Source of the DNA: Aneurinibacillus uraniidurans
GTDB lineage: Bacteria; Bacillota; Bacilli; Aneurinibacillales; Aneurinibacillaceae
Reading direction: 5' to 3'
Assembly: GCF_028471905.1 (NCBI RefSeq)
Contig: NZ_CP116902.1
Span: 1,648,501 to 1,712,500 of the forward strand
DNA: 64,000 bases
Part shown: one piece after another, positions 32,892 through 41,881 of the stretch
How positions within the stretch are numbered: the first letter of the stretch is position 1
Layout of the letters: each line of letters opens with the position of its first letter
The notes under the pieces: generated by a model
The model's database searches: none
The model's input: the letters and a program-made list of their open reading frames with translations, nothing else
Told to the model about the DNA's origin: nothing
Translations under genes and position numbers: made by a program

Positions 32892-34049
32892 TTAAAGTAA
32901 AACGGTATACTCTGTTGCCTGTTTCAGATTCAAGGATGCATTCAGGTCACGATCTAAGCTGCTTCCGCAGTTCTCACAGGTGAAGGTACGCTCACTTAGA
33001 GAAAGTTTTACCTTCTTATGCCCACAACCACTGCACATCTTAGACGATGGATAAAACACATCGACTTCTCGTACTTCAATCCCATACTTTCTACATGCGG
33101 ATAGAAGTTTCAACTTGAAATCGTAGAACCCTTGATTGGAAACCGCTCTTGCTATCTGGCGATTCCTGACCATTCCTTTTATATTCAATTTCTCTAACGT
33201 GATAAATGCTGGCTTGGTTTTTACCAACATACTCACGACATAGGAACGATAAGCAGAACGCATGGTAGCCAGTCTCATTTGCAACGTTTGAACTCTCAAC
33301 ACACCTTTGTGTATGTTACTTCCGCGATAAGTGGCAGATGTTTCACCCCTCTTTCGTTGTTCATATTTTCTTGATAACGCACGCTGCGCTCGTTTCAGTC
33401 GCTTTTCCGTGCGCTTGATTGCGGAAGTTTTGTTAATATTTCCGAATACTTGCCCATCACTTGCGATCACAAAATCTTTTACTCCAACATCAATTCCGAT
33501 TCCGTCTCCCAGCTCTACTTGCTCGTAACTCCCCTGTATTTCAATCAGTACACTGACAAAGTATCTGCCTGCTTTTTGTGATACAGTGCCACTTCTCACC
33601 TTTGCGTTGATAGGGACATATCCTTTTTCTTTCAAACGTATCCAACCGAGTGTAGGAACTTTGATTCTATGCCGTTCTACTGTCCAGTCGGTTTTGTTGT
33701 TCTTAGGGAAATACGCCTTTACATCCTGATCCTTTTTCTTCTTGAAGCACGGATACTTTGCTAGTCCCTTAAAGAACTTTTTGAACGCTTTTTCCCCATT
33801 CACCATTGCCTGTTTAACAGCTTTGGATGACACTTCTTTCATCCACTTGTATTCTTCCTGAACGGATATTTCATGATTTACCAGTTTAGAGAAGTCGTTA
33901 GCTGTAATGAATGTCTGATCTTTCTCGTACTGCTCTTTGTTCTTAGCAAGATACAAATTGTAGATGAAGCGACACGTCCCGATGGTTCGATTGATCTTGT
34001 CCGCTTGTTCTAGTGTAGGGTAGATTTCTGTCTTAAACCCACGTAACAT
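32892..34049 (-). CDS. tnpB: RNA-guided endonuclease TnpB (IS1341-type, no TnpA)
   Basis: An intact 385-residue TnpB. RuvC-I Asp187 in GIDVGVKDF, RuvC-II Glu286 in ITLEKLNIKGM, a four-cysteine zinc finger (Cys339, Cys342, Cys358, Cys361), and RuvC-III DRDLNASLNL near 366-375 are all present, so nuclease activity is plausible. The N-terminus (FKTEIYPTLEQADKINRTIGTCRFIYNLYL) is the usual OrfB helix-turn-helix region. Known TnpB proteins cut DNA at the donor site with an omega RNA made from the element's right end. No TnpA transposase is nearby. Transcription starts from a divergent promoter shared with an RHH gene; AGGAGGTG ribosome binding site. Confidence 0.93.
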   Translation of the reverse strand: MLRGFKTEIYPTLEQADKINRTIGTCRFIYNLYLAKNKEQYEKDQTFITANDFSKLVNHEISVQEEYKWMKEVSSKAVKQAMVNGEKAFKKFFKGLAKYPCFKKKKDQDVKAYFPKNNKTDWTVERHRIKVPTLGWIRLKEKGYVPINAKVRSGTVSQKAGRYFVSVLIEIQGSYEQVELGDGIGIDVGVKDFVIASDGQVFGNINKTSAIKRTEKRLKRAQRALSRKYEQRKRGETSATYRGSNIHKGVLRVQTLQMRLATMRSAYRSYVVSMLVKTKPAFITLEKLNIKGMVRNRQIARAVSNQGFYDFKLKLLSACRKYGIEVREVDVFYPSSKMCSGCGHKKVKLSLSERTFTCENCGSSLDRDLNASLNLKQATEYTVLL

Positions 34050-34070
34050 CTACTTTCACCTCCTACCATC

Positions 34071-34113
34071 ATTATACATAAGTGATTCACTTTTTTGTAA
34101 ATAAATGTATAAT
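34071..34113. promoter_or_regulatory. Divergent tnpB/RHH promoters with central palindrome
   Basis: A minus-strand TATAAT (34071-34076) serves tnpB and a plus-strand TATAAT (34108-34113) serves the RHH gene (TTCACT -35 at 34086-34091, 16 bp away). A 13-bp perfect palindrome AAGTGA-T-TCACTT (34080-34092) lies between them and overlaps the RHH -35, an ideal operator for an RHH dimer. Confidence 0.65.
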
Positions 34114-34137
34114 GATATGAAAAAGGAGAGTTTCACT

Positions 34138-34284
34138 ATGGCAATAGCAAACGAAAATGCACGAATCATCGTTACGGTTCCAAAAGAATTGAAAGAACAA
34201 TTACAAGAAGAAGAAAAAAAGGAAAGCAGGTCTTTATCCAACTACATCATGATGTTACTTCAAAACCATACCACCTTAAAATAA
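34138..34284 (+). CDS. Small ribbon-helix-helix protein divergent to TnpB
   Basis: 48 residues, starting MAIANENARIIVTVPKELKEQL and ending SLSNYIMMLLQNHTTLK. The strand ARIIVTVP, helix KELKEQLQEEEKKESR and second helix SLSNYIMMLL match the CopG/Arc-type ribbon-helix-helix pattern. It starts behind AAAAAGGAGAG and ends at a terminator. Small RHH genes divergent from tnpB occur in other IS605/IS1341-like elements. Here it probably represses tnpB and itself through the palindrome at 34080-34092. Confidence 0.75.
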   Translation: MAIANENARIIVTVPKELKEQLQEEEKKESRSLSNYIMMLLQNHTTLK

Positions 34285-34303
34285 CGGGGTGGTTTTTCTA
34301 TAC
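34268..34303 (+). terminator. Terminator of the RHH gene
   Basis: An ACCACC / GGTGGT stem overlapping the end of the ORF, followed by TTTTTC. Between here and 34581 there is AT-rich sequence without a recognisable gene; the left end of the TnpB element may lie there. Confidence 0.65.
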
Positions 34304-34581
34304 TTATGGAGGGTTGTCTATGTTTTTGATAACTATTCTCCATCTTCTGTAGGAACGACCACGAGCAAATTCCTGTAAGTTATATAACACAAAACTATCA
34401 TTACACACGTGGAAACTGTGTGCAATGCGAGAAAAGGGCTAAATAACAAAAAGGTAAATGTGCAAGTAAAAGGGGTAATTTCCAATTACATGCAATATTT
34501 GCACTGTTAAATAATTGTAGACTTGATAGAATTTAAAGTAAGAAAACAGTTCGTATCAGAACATAATAAGGAGGAAGAAAA

Positions 34582-34833
34582 ATGGCAATGAAAGCGACAG
34601 GTGTAGTACGCAAAGTAGATGAGCTTGGACGTGTGGTGATTCCGATTGAATTACGTCGTAATCTCGGGATTGCAGAAAAAGATGGTCTGGAAATTTTTGT
34701 AGATGACGAAAAGATCATTCTAAAGCGGTATGCACCGGCGTGCATTTTTTGCGACTCTGCAGAAGAGATTAACCATTACCGCGGGCGTAATATTTGCAGC
34801 AAATGCCTCGATAATTTAAAAGCAATGGAATAG
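34582..34833 (+). CDS. AbrB/SpoVT-family transition-state regulator with zinc-ribbon tail
   Basis: 83 residues. The swapped-hairpin AbrB DNA-binding domain is at 1-50 (GVVRKVDELGRVVIPIELRRNLGIAEKDGLEIFVDDEKIILKRY). The tail has two CxxC pairs (CIFC and CSKC, about residues 54-75), a probable zinc knuckle. Small AbrB paralogues of Bacillales control transition-phase genes. AAGGAGGAAGAAAA site. Strong terminator after the gene. Confidence 0.88.
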   Translation: MAMKATGVVRKVDELGRVVIPIELRRNLGIAEKDGLEIFVDDEKIILKRYAPACIFCDSAEEINHYRGRNICSKCLDNLKAME

Positions 34834-34842
34834 TTGCACAGT

Positions 34843-34880
34843 GATAAGGAGCTCTCCGGATGATAGGAGGGCTCCTTCTT
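34843..34880 (+). terminator. Terminator after the AbrB-like gene
   Basis: An AAGGAGC / GGCTCCTT stem followed by CTTT. Confidence 0.65.
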
Positions 34881-34989
34881 TAGATATAGGGAGATATAGG
34901 GGCTTTATAGCTGACAAGCTATGAACATTTTTGATCGTTCTCGCATATTCTACTACATACTAGTAAATCAGAAAGGTGGAATGACGAGA

Positions 34990-35163
34990 ATGCAAGATCG
35001 TGTCCACTACGATTCGTATTCGGCTGGAAACAAAAATGGTGTGGGTAAACCTTTTTATCCCGGCATGAAAAGCTATTCTCCGGCGGGAGAACCGTATCAG
35101 AAGAAAGGGGATAGTCCCCCGCGTCCGGGAGGCTGTGGCTGCGGGAAACGAAAAAGCAGGTAG
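34990..35163 (+). CDS. Small Gly/Cys-tail protein, 57 aa
   Basis: A hydrophilic, Tyr/Gly/Pro-rich protein ending GGCGCGKRKSR. There is no signal peptide. Composition resembles small spore or surface proteins, but no family is recognised. Start: AAAGGTGG lies 11 bases before the ATG at 34990; an ATG at 34981 is only 2-3 bases from the site, so less likely. Confidence 0.45.
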   Translation: MQDRVHYDSYSAGNKNGVGKPFYPGMKSYSPAGEPYQKKGDSPPRPGGCGCGKRKSR

Positions 35164-35200
35164 CACGACCGGATCATAAAAGACTCAAAGGGAAGCAGAA

Positions 35201-35464
35201 CTATCTCCGCTTCCCTTTGAATTCGAGTGCCCGTCGAAGTTCTCGTTCTTTCTCTACTTGCTGCTGTAGGCGGGTACAGCGGTCGCGGTACTCTGTAAGT
35301 AGTACCCGGGATGTAATACATAAGTCAAATAATTCATGGCACTGCTGCTGGTAATCAAGCAGTAAGTTTACAAGATCATTTTTGGGAGGGATGGATATTT
35401 TTGGGGAGGTTCGTCGCTTTAAGCTTTCAAACGGGATGATCTTACCAGGGGTTTCGTCGCCCAC
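35201..35464 (-). CDS. Hypothetical coiled-coil protein, 87 aa
   Basis: A charged helical protein. Residues 28-85 (LVNLLLDYQQQCHELFDLCITSRVLL, then RDRCTRLQQQVEKERELRRALEFK) look like a coiled coil. The GTG start has GAGGTG 7 bases upstream. It lies in a run of three small minus-strand genes. Function unknown. Confidence 0.5.
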   Translation of the reverse strand: MGDETPGKIIPFESLKRRTSPKISIPPKNDLVNLLLDYQQQCHELFDLCITSRVLLTEYRDRCTRLQQQVEKERELRRALEFKGKRR

Positions 35465-35552
35465 CTTTCATCACCTCAGGATTATCTTTCGTTCATTGTA
35501 TTCACTGGGTGTACGTGCTGTCTCCGCAGAAGCGGAAGGTGAGGACATATTT

Positions 35553-35891
35553 TTACACGCGAGTTTCGAGAATAGCGGCGGCTCCAGCAATGGCGAATAC
35601 GAGCAGCAGAGGGAAGGCGGCAGGTACGAGTGCATATAGGGCAACGACCCCGGCTGATACCCAGACACCCGTGCACCAGAAGCAGCGCAGCAGGGAACCG
35701 ATAAAATGGCGGATGCCCGTCCCCTTTGGTGTAGCGAAGTGTGTCGTTTGGCCATTTTCATCTGTTTCTTCATGAATCGTAAGAAAAGGGCGGCGGATGA
35801 AAGCGGTGATTTCATCAAATACAAGCAGGTGAGTCAGGCGGAAGGCCGCGAGGATGAGCACAATGAGATGAAGCCATGATAATGTGAACAT
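35553..35891 (-). CDS. DUF1360 family membrane protein
   Basis: 112 residues. A TM segment near the N-terminus (WLHLIVLILAAFRLTHLLVFDEI) is followed by a cytoplasmic loop (RRPFLTIHEETDENGQTTHFATPKG). A second membrane region with CFWCTGVWVSA and another hydrophobic stretch end the protein. RLTHLLVFDEI and LLRC-x-WCTGVW are typical DUF1360 features. The family is found in spore formers and is linked to sporulation in Bacillus; the function here is inferred only. AAGGGGGACC site. Confidence 0.75.
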   Translation of the reverse strand: MFTLSWLHLIVLILAAFRLTHLLVFDEITAFIRRPFLTIHEETDENGQTTHFATPKGTGIRHFIGSLLRCFWCTGVWVSAGVVALYALVPAAFPLLLVFAIAGAAAILETRV

Positions 35892-35987
35892 GAAGGTCCC
35901 CCTTTCTGTTACAAAGAAAAGTCTTGCTGTATTGTATGCATGAAGGGAGGGGGAAAGTGCAAGAACCTGTCAGGCTTTATGAGGTAA

Positions 35988-36275
35988 TTAGGACTCGTTT
36001 GGTGTATCCGGCGGATCCTTTTTTTTGCGTTCCTGGAACTTGCGATACTCGTCCATGAGTTGTTGGAGCACATCTTCTGATACTTCTACAAAATGGTCAA
36101 GTTCTCGCATCGTAATCAGGCACTGGCTCCTGCCGTCAATCGTTGTGAACCGAAACATAATATTGCCGCCTGGAAGGACGTCTGCCACTTCCCAGATGAA
36201 TCGTGTACCAGCCTTATAACGTTTTCCCCGTCCGTATATCGGATGGAAGGGGCGGAAATTTTCGACTACCCACAT
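35988..36275 (-). CDS. Hypothetical protein, 95 aa
   Basis: A soluble beta-rich N-terminal part (MWVVENFRPFHPIYGRGKRYKAGTRFIWEVADVLPGGNIMFRF) and a charged helical tail (QQLMDEYRKFQERKKKDPPDTPNES). Not recognised. Strong AGGAGGGG site 8 bases before the ATG; single gene. Confidence 0.5.
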   Translation of the reverse strand: MWVVENFRPFHPIYGRGKRYKAGTRFIWEVADVLPGGNIMFRFTTIDGRSQCLITMRELDHFVEVSEDVLQQLMDEYRKFQERKKKDPPDTPNES

Positions 36276-36372
36276 AACAGGCCCCTCCTATCAACTGGAT
36301 GTTCCTCCGAAGAGGAATCGGTTGTTGATAGTATATGCAGGGAGTGAGGGAGGGGAGACGGTGGGTTCATGC

Positions 36373-37497
36373 TTATTGCAGATTTGTATCCTGATAGCGA
36401 TCACGAATGACGAGAAATTCATCAAGATGATGGAGAAACACATCGACAAGGGTTGGATCAAAATGACGACCACTCTCCTCGCGGAACAAGTCGCAAATGC
36501 GTTCGATTGGCCAGGCTTTTTTGTACACGCGGTCACTGCCAAGTGCATCAAATACGTCAGCTAGTGCCGTAATACGGCCATAGATGTGAATGTTCTCGCC
36601 ACGAAGTCCTCTCGGGTAGCCAGTACCGTCCCATTTTTCATGATGCTCATGGGCAATGATCGCAGCAGCCCGCACTAATCTGCGGCTTGAATTATTCAGC
36701 AGGTTATATCCGATCTCGGTGTGGGATTTCATCGTCTCATATTCTTCGTCTGTCAGTTTGCTTGGCTTGTGCAGGATCGAGTCGGGAATGGCAACTTTGC
36801 CGATGTCGTGCATAGGGGACGCCATTTGAATTAGTTCGGCCTCCTGCTCGGGGAGTCCATAGCGCAGGGCGAGTAGGCGGGAGTATTCGGCCACGCGCTT
36901 AACATGCTGCCCTGTTTCTTTGGAGCGGGATTCCCCAATTTCCCCCATGCGAAATAAGATTTCACGCTGTGTGTCTTCAATTTCTTTAAGCAGCATTGCT
37001 GCTTCGAGTGATTTGCCGCTATAGGAAGCAGCTAGTGTAAGGTATGACAGATCAGTAGAGGTAAATACAGCCTGGCTGTTTAGTTTATTGATAGCTTGAT
37101 AGGCACCGATGACGAGATCGTCACTGTTTTTGATCGGAATGATAAGCATTGCTTTCGTGCGATAGCCGGTCTGCCGGTCAATACTCGGGTTGAAATGCGG
37201 GCTATCGTATGCATCGTCAATGATCAAAGCTTCTCCAGCCTGAATCGCATAACCGACCAGACCGCTTTCAGCAGGAATACGAATTTCACGGACGCCATGT
37301 GCGACCGTTGTCCACAATTCCTGCTTCTCCTGGTCGAAGAGCCAGATGGTGCATCGGTCGGCAGTGATCATATCTTTGCCCATATCGGCCATCAGCGTAA
37401 GTAGGCGATGCAGACTTTTTTCATTTGCAATGCGTGCTGCATACCCAAAAATCGTATGCAGCAGTTGCTCCGGGGTAGGCGTGGCTGAATTATTCAT
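36373..37497 (-). CDS. GAF-HD-GYP protein, putative cyclic-di-GMP phosphodiesterase
   Basis: 374 residues. The GAF domain (about 25-165: ITADRCTIWLFDQEKQELWTTVAHG, GYAIQAGEALIIDDAYDSPHFN) is followed by an HD-GYP domain (about 180-360). The metal-binding HD pair is in MHDIGKVAIPD, and the HD-GYP signature is HHEKWDGTGYPRGLRGENI. It would hydrolyse cyclic-di-GMP in response to a small ligand. A short coiled helix with RMGEIGESRSKETGQHVKRVAEYS links the domains. The ATG at 37497 is preferred because GAGAGGAGAGACACG precedes it. It follows the helicase gene by 31 bp on the same strand. Confidence 0.9.
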   Translation of the reverse strand: MNNSATPTPEQLLHTIFGYAARIANEKSLHRLLTLMADMGKDMITADRCTIWLFDQEKQELWTTVAHGVREIRIPAESGLVGYAIQAGEALIIDDAYDSPHFNPSIDRQTGYRTKAMLIIPIKNSDDLVIGAYQAINKLNSQAVFTSTDLSYLTLAASYSGKSLEAAMLLKEIEDTQREILFRMGEIGESRSKETGQHVKRVAEYSRLLALRYGLPEQEAELIQMASPMHDIGKVAIPDSILHKPSKLTDEEYETMKSHTEIGYNLLNNSSRRLVRAAAIIAHEHHEKWDGTGYPRGLRGENIHIYGRITALADVFDALGSDRVYKKAWPIERICDLFREESGRHFDPTLVDVFLHHLDEFLVIRDRYQDTNLQ

Positions 37498-37528
37498 CGT
37501 GTCTCTCCTCTCTATCATAACAATACAA

Positions 37529-39580
37529 TCATCGCGCGAAGAAAGTGTGCATATCATCCATGCTACGCGTCAACTTCGCAGGTGGTAAGCTATCAAGGAC
37601 CCGGGCGCCGTACGGTTTGGTCAGCAGGCGTGTATCGAGAATAATGACCATGCCAGTATCGCGGCGCGTTCGGATGAGGCGACCAAAGCCCTGTTTTAGC
37701 CGAAGAATGGAGAACGGCAGCATATACTCGTGGAAGCTGTTTTTGTTCATTGTCTCAAGCCGCTTCGTCCGTGCCTGCGTAAGCGGGTCGCTTGGCACAG
37801 GAAAAGGCAGCTTGGCGATCACGACACAGACGAGATCATCACCCGGTACATCCACCCCTTCCCAGAATGACTCGCAGCCAAATAGCACATGATTCTTGCC
37901 GGAGCGAAATTGCGCAAGCATCGCATCACGGGATAGTTCTGGGCGGTGGAGAATGCCGGTGAGCTTGTATTTGGCAAGCCAAGGTTTCATATCTTCATAT
38001 ACCCGATTCATTTGACTATACGAAGTAAATAATAGAAACGTTCGCCCTCTAGTAGCGGAGACGATTTCTTTCATCGCAGCGGTAAGAAACGACTCAAATG
38101 CCACATCGGTCGGAGCTGGAACATTCTCAGGTACGAGCAGCATCGCCTGTTTCTCGTAATTGAACGGACTTGGTGTCTCCATTGTTTTATAGTCATCTAT
38201 GCCCATGCGATTGGCGACAAATGAAAAATCACCTTGCGTTGTCAGCGTAGCAGAAGTCATAATCACGGTTTTTTCATTGAATAGTTCTTGTCGTAAAATC
38301 TCACTTACATCGATCGGGGCAGAATACAGATGCAGTGTCGTAGCCCAGGCGAAATCATCCTGCACAAGAAGATCGGGTGTCTCTTTCGGTTCTTCATACG
38401 AAACCCAGGTTGCCCATTCTGTCGGGAAGGCATTCGCGAAGATGTGCCATACCATTTGTTCCATCTGCTCGATCTGCGTAATATAGCGCCTAAGCCCGAT
38501 AATTGTCTCACTTTCCCCTTCAGCAAGCTCCAGCTCTTTGCGCTTATCGATAAACGCATGTTTCCATTCTTTAAATAATGGTTTCAGTTCATCCGGGTCT
38601 GAAATCCGGCGTTTGAGCAAATATTCATTCTGGGGACGTTCGGCGAGCGCACGGGCAAGCGGGGCGAAAATCTCAGTCAATCGCACGATGATTCGGGCGC
38701 GGAGCGCTTCCATCTGCTGGTGTAATTCCGGTGCATCGAGTTCGCGTGCCCACGGGGTGCGTCGACGTAAGAAGCGGTAGAATAGCTGGTTAATCTCCTC
38801 GAGGCTAATATGGTAGGTGAACTGGTTTGTTACCTGATCTTCTACCCGATGAGCCTCATCCATAATGACCGCGTCATAGTTTGGCAGGATGCTTGCTCCT
38901 TGCCGTCTGAGCAGCAAATCTGTAAAAAATAGCGCATGGTTAACGACAATCACTTGTGCATCTTGCAGTTTTTTGCGTGCATTTTGAATGAAGCATTCTT
39001 TAAAAAATGGGCTGTTCTTGCCCATACAGTCTTCCCCGTCTCCTTGAATGGCTGCGAACAGCGCGGATGGAAGCGGGAAGGGCACATCGTCTCTGTCCCC
39101 TTTTGTCAGGTCGGGCAGCACATCGGCAAGCTTGCGCAGCGCAGGGCCGTCTGTCATCTCGGCGGAGAGTGAAGCTTGCAGCGTTTCTTGAAGCCGTCGT
39201 TTGCATATGTAGTTGCCGCGTCCTTTGGCCAGCTCAAAGCGGAAGTCGTCTGCAAGCTCACGATCGAGCGTAGCGAGCACTTTTTTGACCATTGGCAGTT
39301 CTTTCTCAAGCAGTTGCTGCTGGAGTGTGATGGTATTTGTGGAAATAATGACGCGCTTCTCGCGCTTTAGCGCCCACCAGGCAGCAGGAAGTGCATAGCC
39401 GAACGATTTGCCGGTTCCCGTTCCTGCTTCGATGAGTCCGTGCGTATCGTGCAGCAGGCAATCGAGTACGGTATTTGCCATATCGAACTGAGCGCGTCGT
39501 GGTTGATAGTGAGGAAGATGTCGGGATAGAATACCGTCCCGCTTGAAAATCCGGTGTAATGTTTTTGAGTATCTAGCCAT
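37529..39580 (-). CDS. DinG-like ATP-dependent DNA helicase (XPD-type, Fe-S)
   Basis: 683 residues, SF2 helicase of the DinG/XPD type. Walker A is EAGTGTGKSFGYALP near 51. Four cysteines of an Fe-S cluster domain are spread across YICKRRLQ, DCMG and ECFIQ (about 120-205). The Walker B DEAHRVEDQ is near 230. Motif V/VI is ESFWEGVDVPGDDL near 560 and QGFGRLIRTRRD near 625. The N-terminus lacks the exonuclease domain of Bacillus DinG (which is about 900 aa), so it is closer to the YoaA/E. coli DinG layout. Role: unwinding of D-loops/R-loops in repair. It lies immediately upstream of the HD-GYP gene on the same strand. Confidence 0.88.
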   Translation of the reverse strand: MARYSKTLHRIFKRDGILSRHLPHYQPRRAQFDMANTVLDCLLHDTHGLIEAGTGTGKSFGYALPAAWWALKREKRVIISTNTITLQQQLLEKELPMVKKVLATLDRELADDFRFELAKGRGNYICKRRLQETLQASLSAEMTDGPALRKLADVLPDLTKGDRDDVPFPLPSALFAAIQGDGEDCMGKNSPFFKECFIQNARKKLQDAQVIVVNHALFFTDLLLRRQGASILPNYDAVIMDEAHRVEDQVTNQFTYHISLEEINQLFYRFLRRRTPWARELDAPELHQQMEALRARIIVRLTEIFAPLARALAERPQNEYLLKRRISDPDELKPLFKEWKHAFIDKRKELELAEGESETIIGLRRYITQIEQMEQMVWHIFANAFPTEWATWVSYEEPKETPDLLVQDDFAWATTLHLYSAPIDVSEILRQELFNEKTVIMTSATLTTQGDFSFVANRMGIDDYKTMETPSPFNYEKQAMLLVPENVPAPTDVAFESFLTAAMKEIVSATRGRTFLLFTSYSQMNRVYEDMKPWLAKYKLTGILHRPELSRDAMLAQFRSGKNHVLFGCESFWEGVDVPGDDLVCVVIAKLPFPVPSDPLTQARTKRLETMNKNSFHEYMLPFSILRLKQGFGRLIRTRRDTGMVIILDTRLLTKPYGARVLDSLPPAKLTRSMDDMHTFFAR

Positions 39581-39686
39581 GAAAGAATATCCTTGCGTTT
39601 TCTTTTAAGGGTATCATATTTACTAGGAAGCAGGGAATGGCATGTTTATGGTGAACTTATGCTAAGATGAGGAAAAGGAGGAAGTC

Positions 39687-40025
39687 ATGAACAACAAAGT
39701 GATTTTACTTACAGCGGATACGTTCGGCAAAGGGGAGGCCGAATTAGGTGAGACCGTGTTAGAGACGTTTGTTACGCTTTTGAAGCAGAGGGATGAAAAA
39801 CCGATTGCAATCTTCTGTATGAATCGGGGTGTATTAACGCTAACACCGCGTTCGCTCGTATCGGTTCACATGAAGGAATTGGAAGAAGCGGGTGTTCGGG
39901 TGTTGGCCTGCAAAACATGTGTCGATTATTACGGCGTGGCGGACGAACTTTTGGCTGGAGAAATTTCTGGGATGCCGATTTTTCTTGAGCTGGCCGATAA
40001 ATATGAAGTAATTACTATTTCGTAG
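39687..40025 (+). CDS. DsrE-like/YedF-type sulfurtransferase-fold protein
   Basis: 112 residues. KVILLTADTFGKGEAELGETVLETFVTLL near the N-terminus and AIFCMNRGVLTLT, VRVLACKTCVDYYG in the middle match the C-terminal DsrE-like domain of YedF proteins, which act with YedE in sulfur or selenium handling. Cysteines 44, 75 and 78 or so are candidates for persulfide transfer. The N-terminal TusA-like part of full YedF is absent here; a separate TusA-like protein lies with yedE at 50857. AGGAGGAAGTC site; divergent from dinG. Confidence 0.7.
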   Translation: MNNKVILLTADTFGKGEAELGETVLETFVTLLKQRDEKPIAIFCMNRGVLTLTPRSLVSVHMKELEEAGVRVLACKTCVDYYGVADELLAGEISGMPIFLELADKYEVITIS

Positions 40026-40044
40026 AGGGTAAGGGGAGAGGTAG

Positions 40045-40740
40045 ATGCCACATTATGGATATGCATGTAAAAAAATAGAACAATACATAACCGCTAAAGT
40101 GGTGGAGGGTGCAGCTGGAATAAGGGGTGTAGGTGATGACCGTGTGACTAATGTGTTTGCGGCTACACGAGAGGAATTGTCAGTATCCTCCTGGTGCGAG
40201 CGGCTTGCCTGTCTGGCAGATAGCAGTGCGCCTTCGGTATCACCAGACCGGCGTGCTCTTATTTTGCTCACAGAGTTGGAAGAGATGTTTGGGGAATTGG
40301 ATTTAAGCCAGATTGAGACAGACGTATACCGGGAATGGCGCAGTGCAGAAGAGGGGGGACGTCATTATGAAGAGCGGATTTTTGCCGCCTCTGATCATGC
40401 GTTTCCAGTTCTATTGCGGACGTTCCTAGAGCTTGCGGATCGCATGCTGCATGAGAATGGCCACTGGGAGTATACCCTTGCTGAGACAACACAACTGCTT
40501 CACTATATGTGTCCCGGACTGTTTCCGATCTGGACCCCGGCGATTGGTCGCTTGCTGTATGGAACGGAGCAGCCCGGCTATCATAAATACCATGGGTATG
40601 TATTTGCATTACGTGATTTTTTTCACGATTCTTCGGTCGGGCAGCAGCTGGTACAACGTGCGCATGAATGGGAGATAACCCCGGTGCAGCTCGCGTATTC
40701 CTTGCTTGCACAAGTGGCACAGCAGGACAGCAGCGAATAG
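40045..40740 (+). CDS. Hypothetical protein, 231 aa
   Basis: A mostly helical soluble protein with no signal peptide. Visible features: CERLACLADSS and HYMCPGLFPIWTPAIGRLLYG, and a C-terminal helix pair. The latter segment is reminiscent of small helical ligand-binding folds but is not recognised. It starts 19 bp after the DsrE-like gene with a GGGGAGAGGTAG site, so the two are likely one operon. Function unknown. Confidence 0.5.
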   Translation: MPHYGYACKKIEQYITAKVVEGAAGIRGVGDDRVTNVFAATREELSVSSWCERLACLADSSAPSVSPDRRALILLTELEEMFGELDLSQIETDVYREWRSAEEGGRHYEERIFAASDHAFPVLLRTFLELADRMLHENGHWEYTLAETTQLLHYMCPGLFPIWTPAIGRLLYGTEQPGYHKYHGYVFALRDFFHDSSVGQQLVQRAHEWEITPVQLAYSLLAQVAQQDSSE

Positions 40741-40847
40741 GCCGCAAATAATCGGTGGGTACGTTTGGTTTTTAGCAGATTGCAGCAGGAAGAAAGGTTA
40801 TACTGAAACTGGGTATAGCTGATAGGAAGAAAGGATGCGACAGCACG

Positions 40848-41678
40848 ATGGCTCATGCATTACAGCAGCAAATTATCGATGAATTATGTGTTCGTCCGGA
40901 GATAAATCCGGCAGAAGAGATTCGGAAGCGGATTGATTTTTTGAAGCAGTATGTTGTAAAAGGTGGTATGAAGGGATATGTATTGGGGATTTCTGGCGGA
41001 CAGGATTCCTCACTGGCTGGTCGACTGGCCCAGCTTGCTATGGAAGAATTGCGCACAGAAACAGGGGATGAGTCGTATACGTTTATGGCGGTGCGTCTGC
41101 CGTACGGTGTACAGAAGGATGAAGAGGATGCACAGCGGGCGCTTGATTTTATTCAGCCGGACCGTTCGGTGTCTGTTAATATTAAGGAGGCGGTCGATGC
41201 GTCTGTGCAGGCGTTTGTGAACGCGACAGGCGAATCTTTGTCGGACTTCCTTAAAGGAAATGTGAAGGCACGTGAGCGGATGAAAGTGCAGTATGATCTA
41301 GGGGCGCATTATAAGCTGCTTGTGATCGGAACGGATCATGCTGCAGAAGCGTTGACGGGCTTTTTTACGAAGCATGGAGACGGTGCGTGTGATGTTGTGC
41401 CGCTGACCGGGCTGAATAAGCGCCAGGGTCGCCAATTGCTGCAAGAGCTCGGGGCAGACGAGCGTATTTATCTGAAGGTTCCGACGGCAGATCTTGAAGA
41501 TAACAAGCCGCTTGTACCGGACGAAGCGGCACTTGGCTTCTCGTATGAGAATATCGATGATTATTTGGAAGGCAAGGAAGTTCCAGCGGAGATCGCGGAG
41601 AAAATCGAGCGTAGGTTCTTGATCACGCGTCATAAGCGTACGCTTCCGGTATCACCGTTTGATAACTGGTGGAAGTAG
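40848..41678 (+). CDS. nadE: NH3-dependent NAD synthetase (NadE)
   Basis: 276 residues, the length of ammonia-dependent NadE (Bacillus type about 272). The ATP-PPi loop [16 protein letters not shown] lies near 45-60; [16 protein letters not shown] near 85, [37 protein letters not shown] near 160-197, [22 protein letters not shown] near 210-232 and [11 protein letters not shown] near the end. It converts deamido-NAD to NAD. An AAAGGATGCGACAGC site. A terminator follows at 41727. Confidence 0.95.
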   Translation: MAHALQQQIIDELCVRPEINPAEEIRKRIDFLKQYVVKGGMKGYVLGISGGQDSSLAGRLAQLAMEELRTETGDESYTFMAVRLPYGVQKDEEDAQRALDFIQPDRSVSVNIKEAVDASVQAFVNATGESLSDFLKGNVKARERMKVQYDLGAHYKLLVIGTDHAAEALTGFFTKHGDGACDVVPLTGLNKRQGRQLLQELGADERIYLKVPTADLEDNKPLVPDEAALGFSYENIDDYLEGKEVPAEIAEKIERRFLITRHKRTLPVSPFDNWWK

Positions 41679-41726
41679 GAGAGAGGAAGAAAGAAGCTAC
41701 TCTTTCTGAATGTAAATAAAACGTAA

Positions 41727-41770
41727 ACCCGATTTTTCCGCTTAGTGTGAGAGAAATCGGGTTTTTTGTG
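41727..41770 (+). terminator. Terminator of nadE
   Basis: An AACCCGATTTTTC / GAAATCGGGTTTTTTG hairpin. Confidence 0.8.
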
Positions 41771-41881
41771 ATTTTATTTTCACAAAGAACTCAAATAATT
41801 CCCACAAATGGTCTAAAAATACTTCACAAATGTACAGTACGATGACAAGCGTACATAAATTGTTGTGAGGAGGACAAGTAA

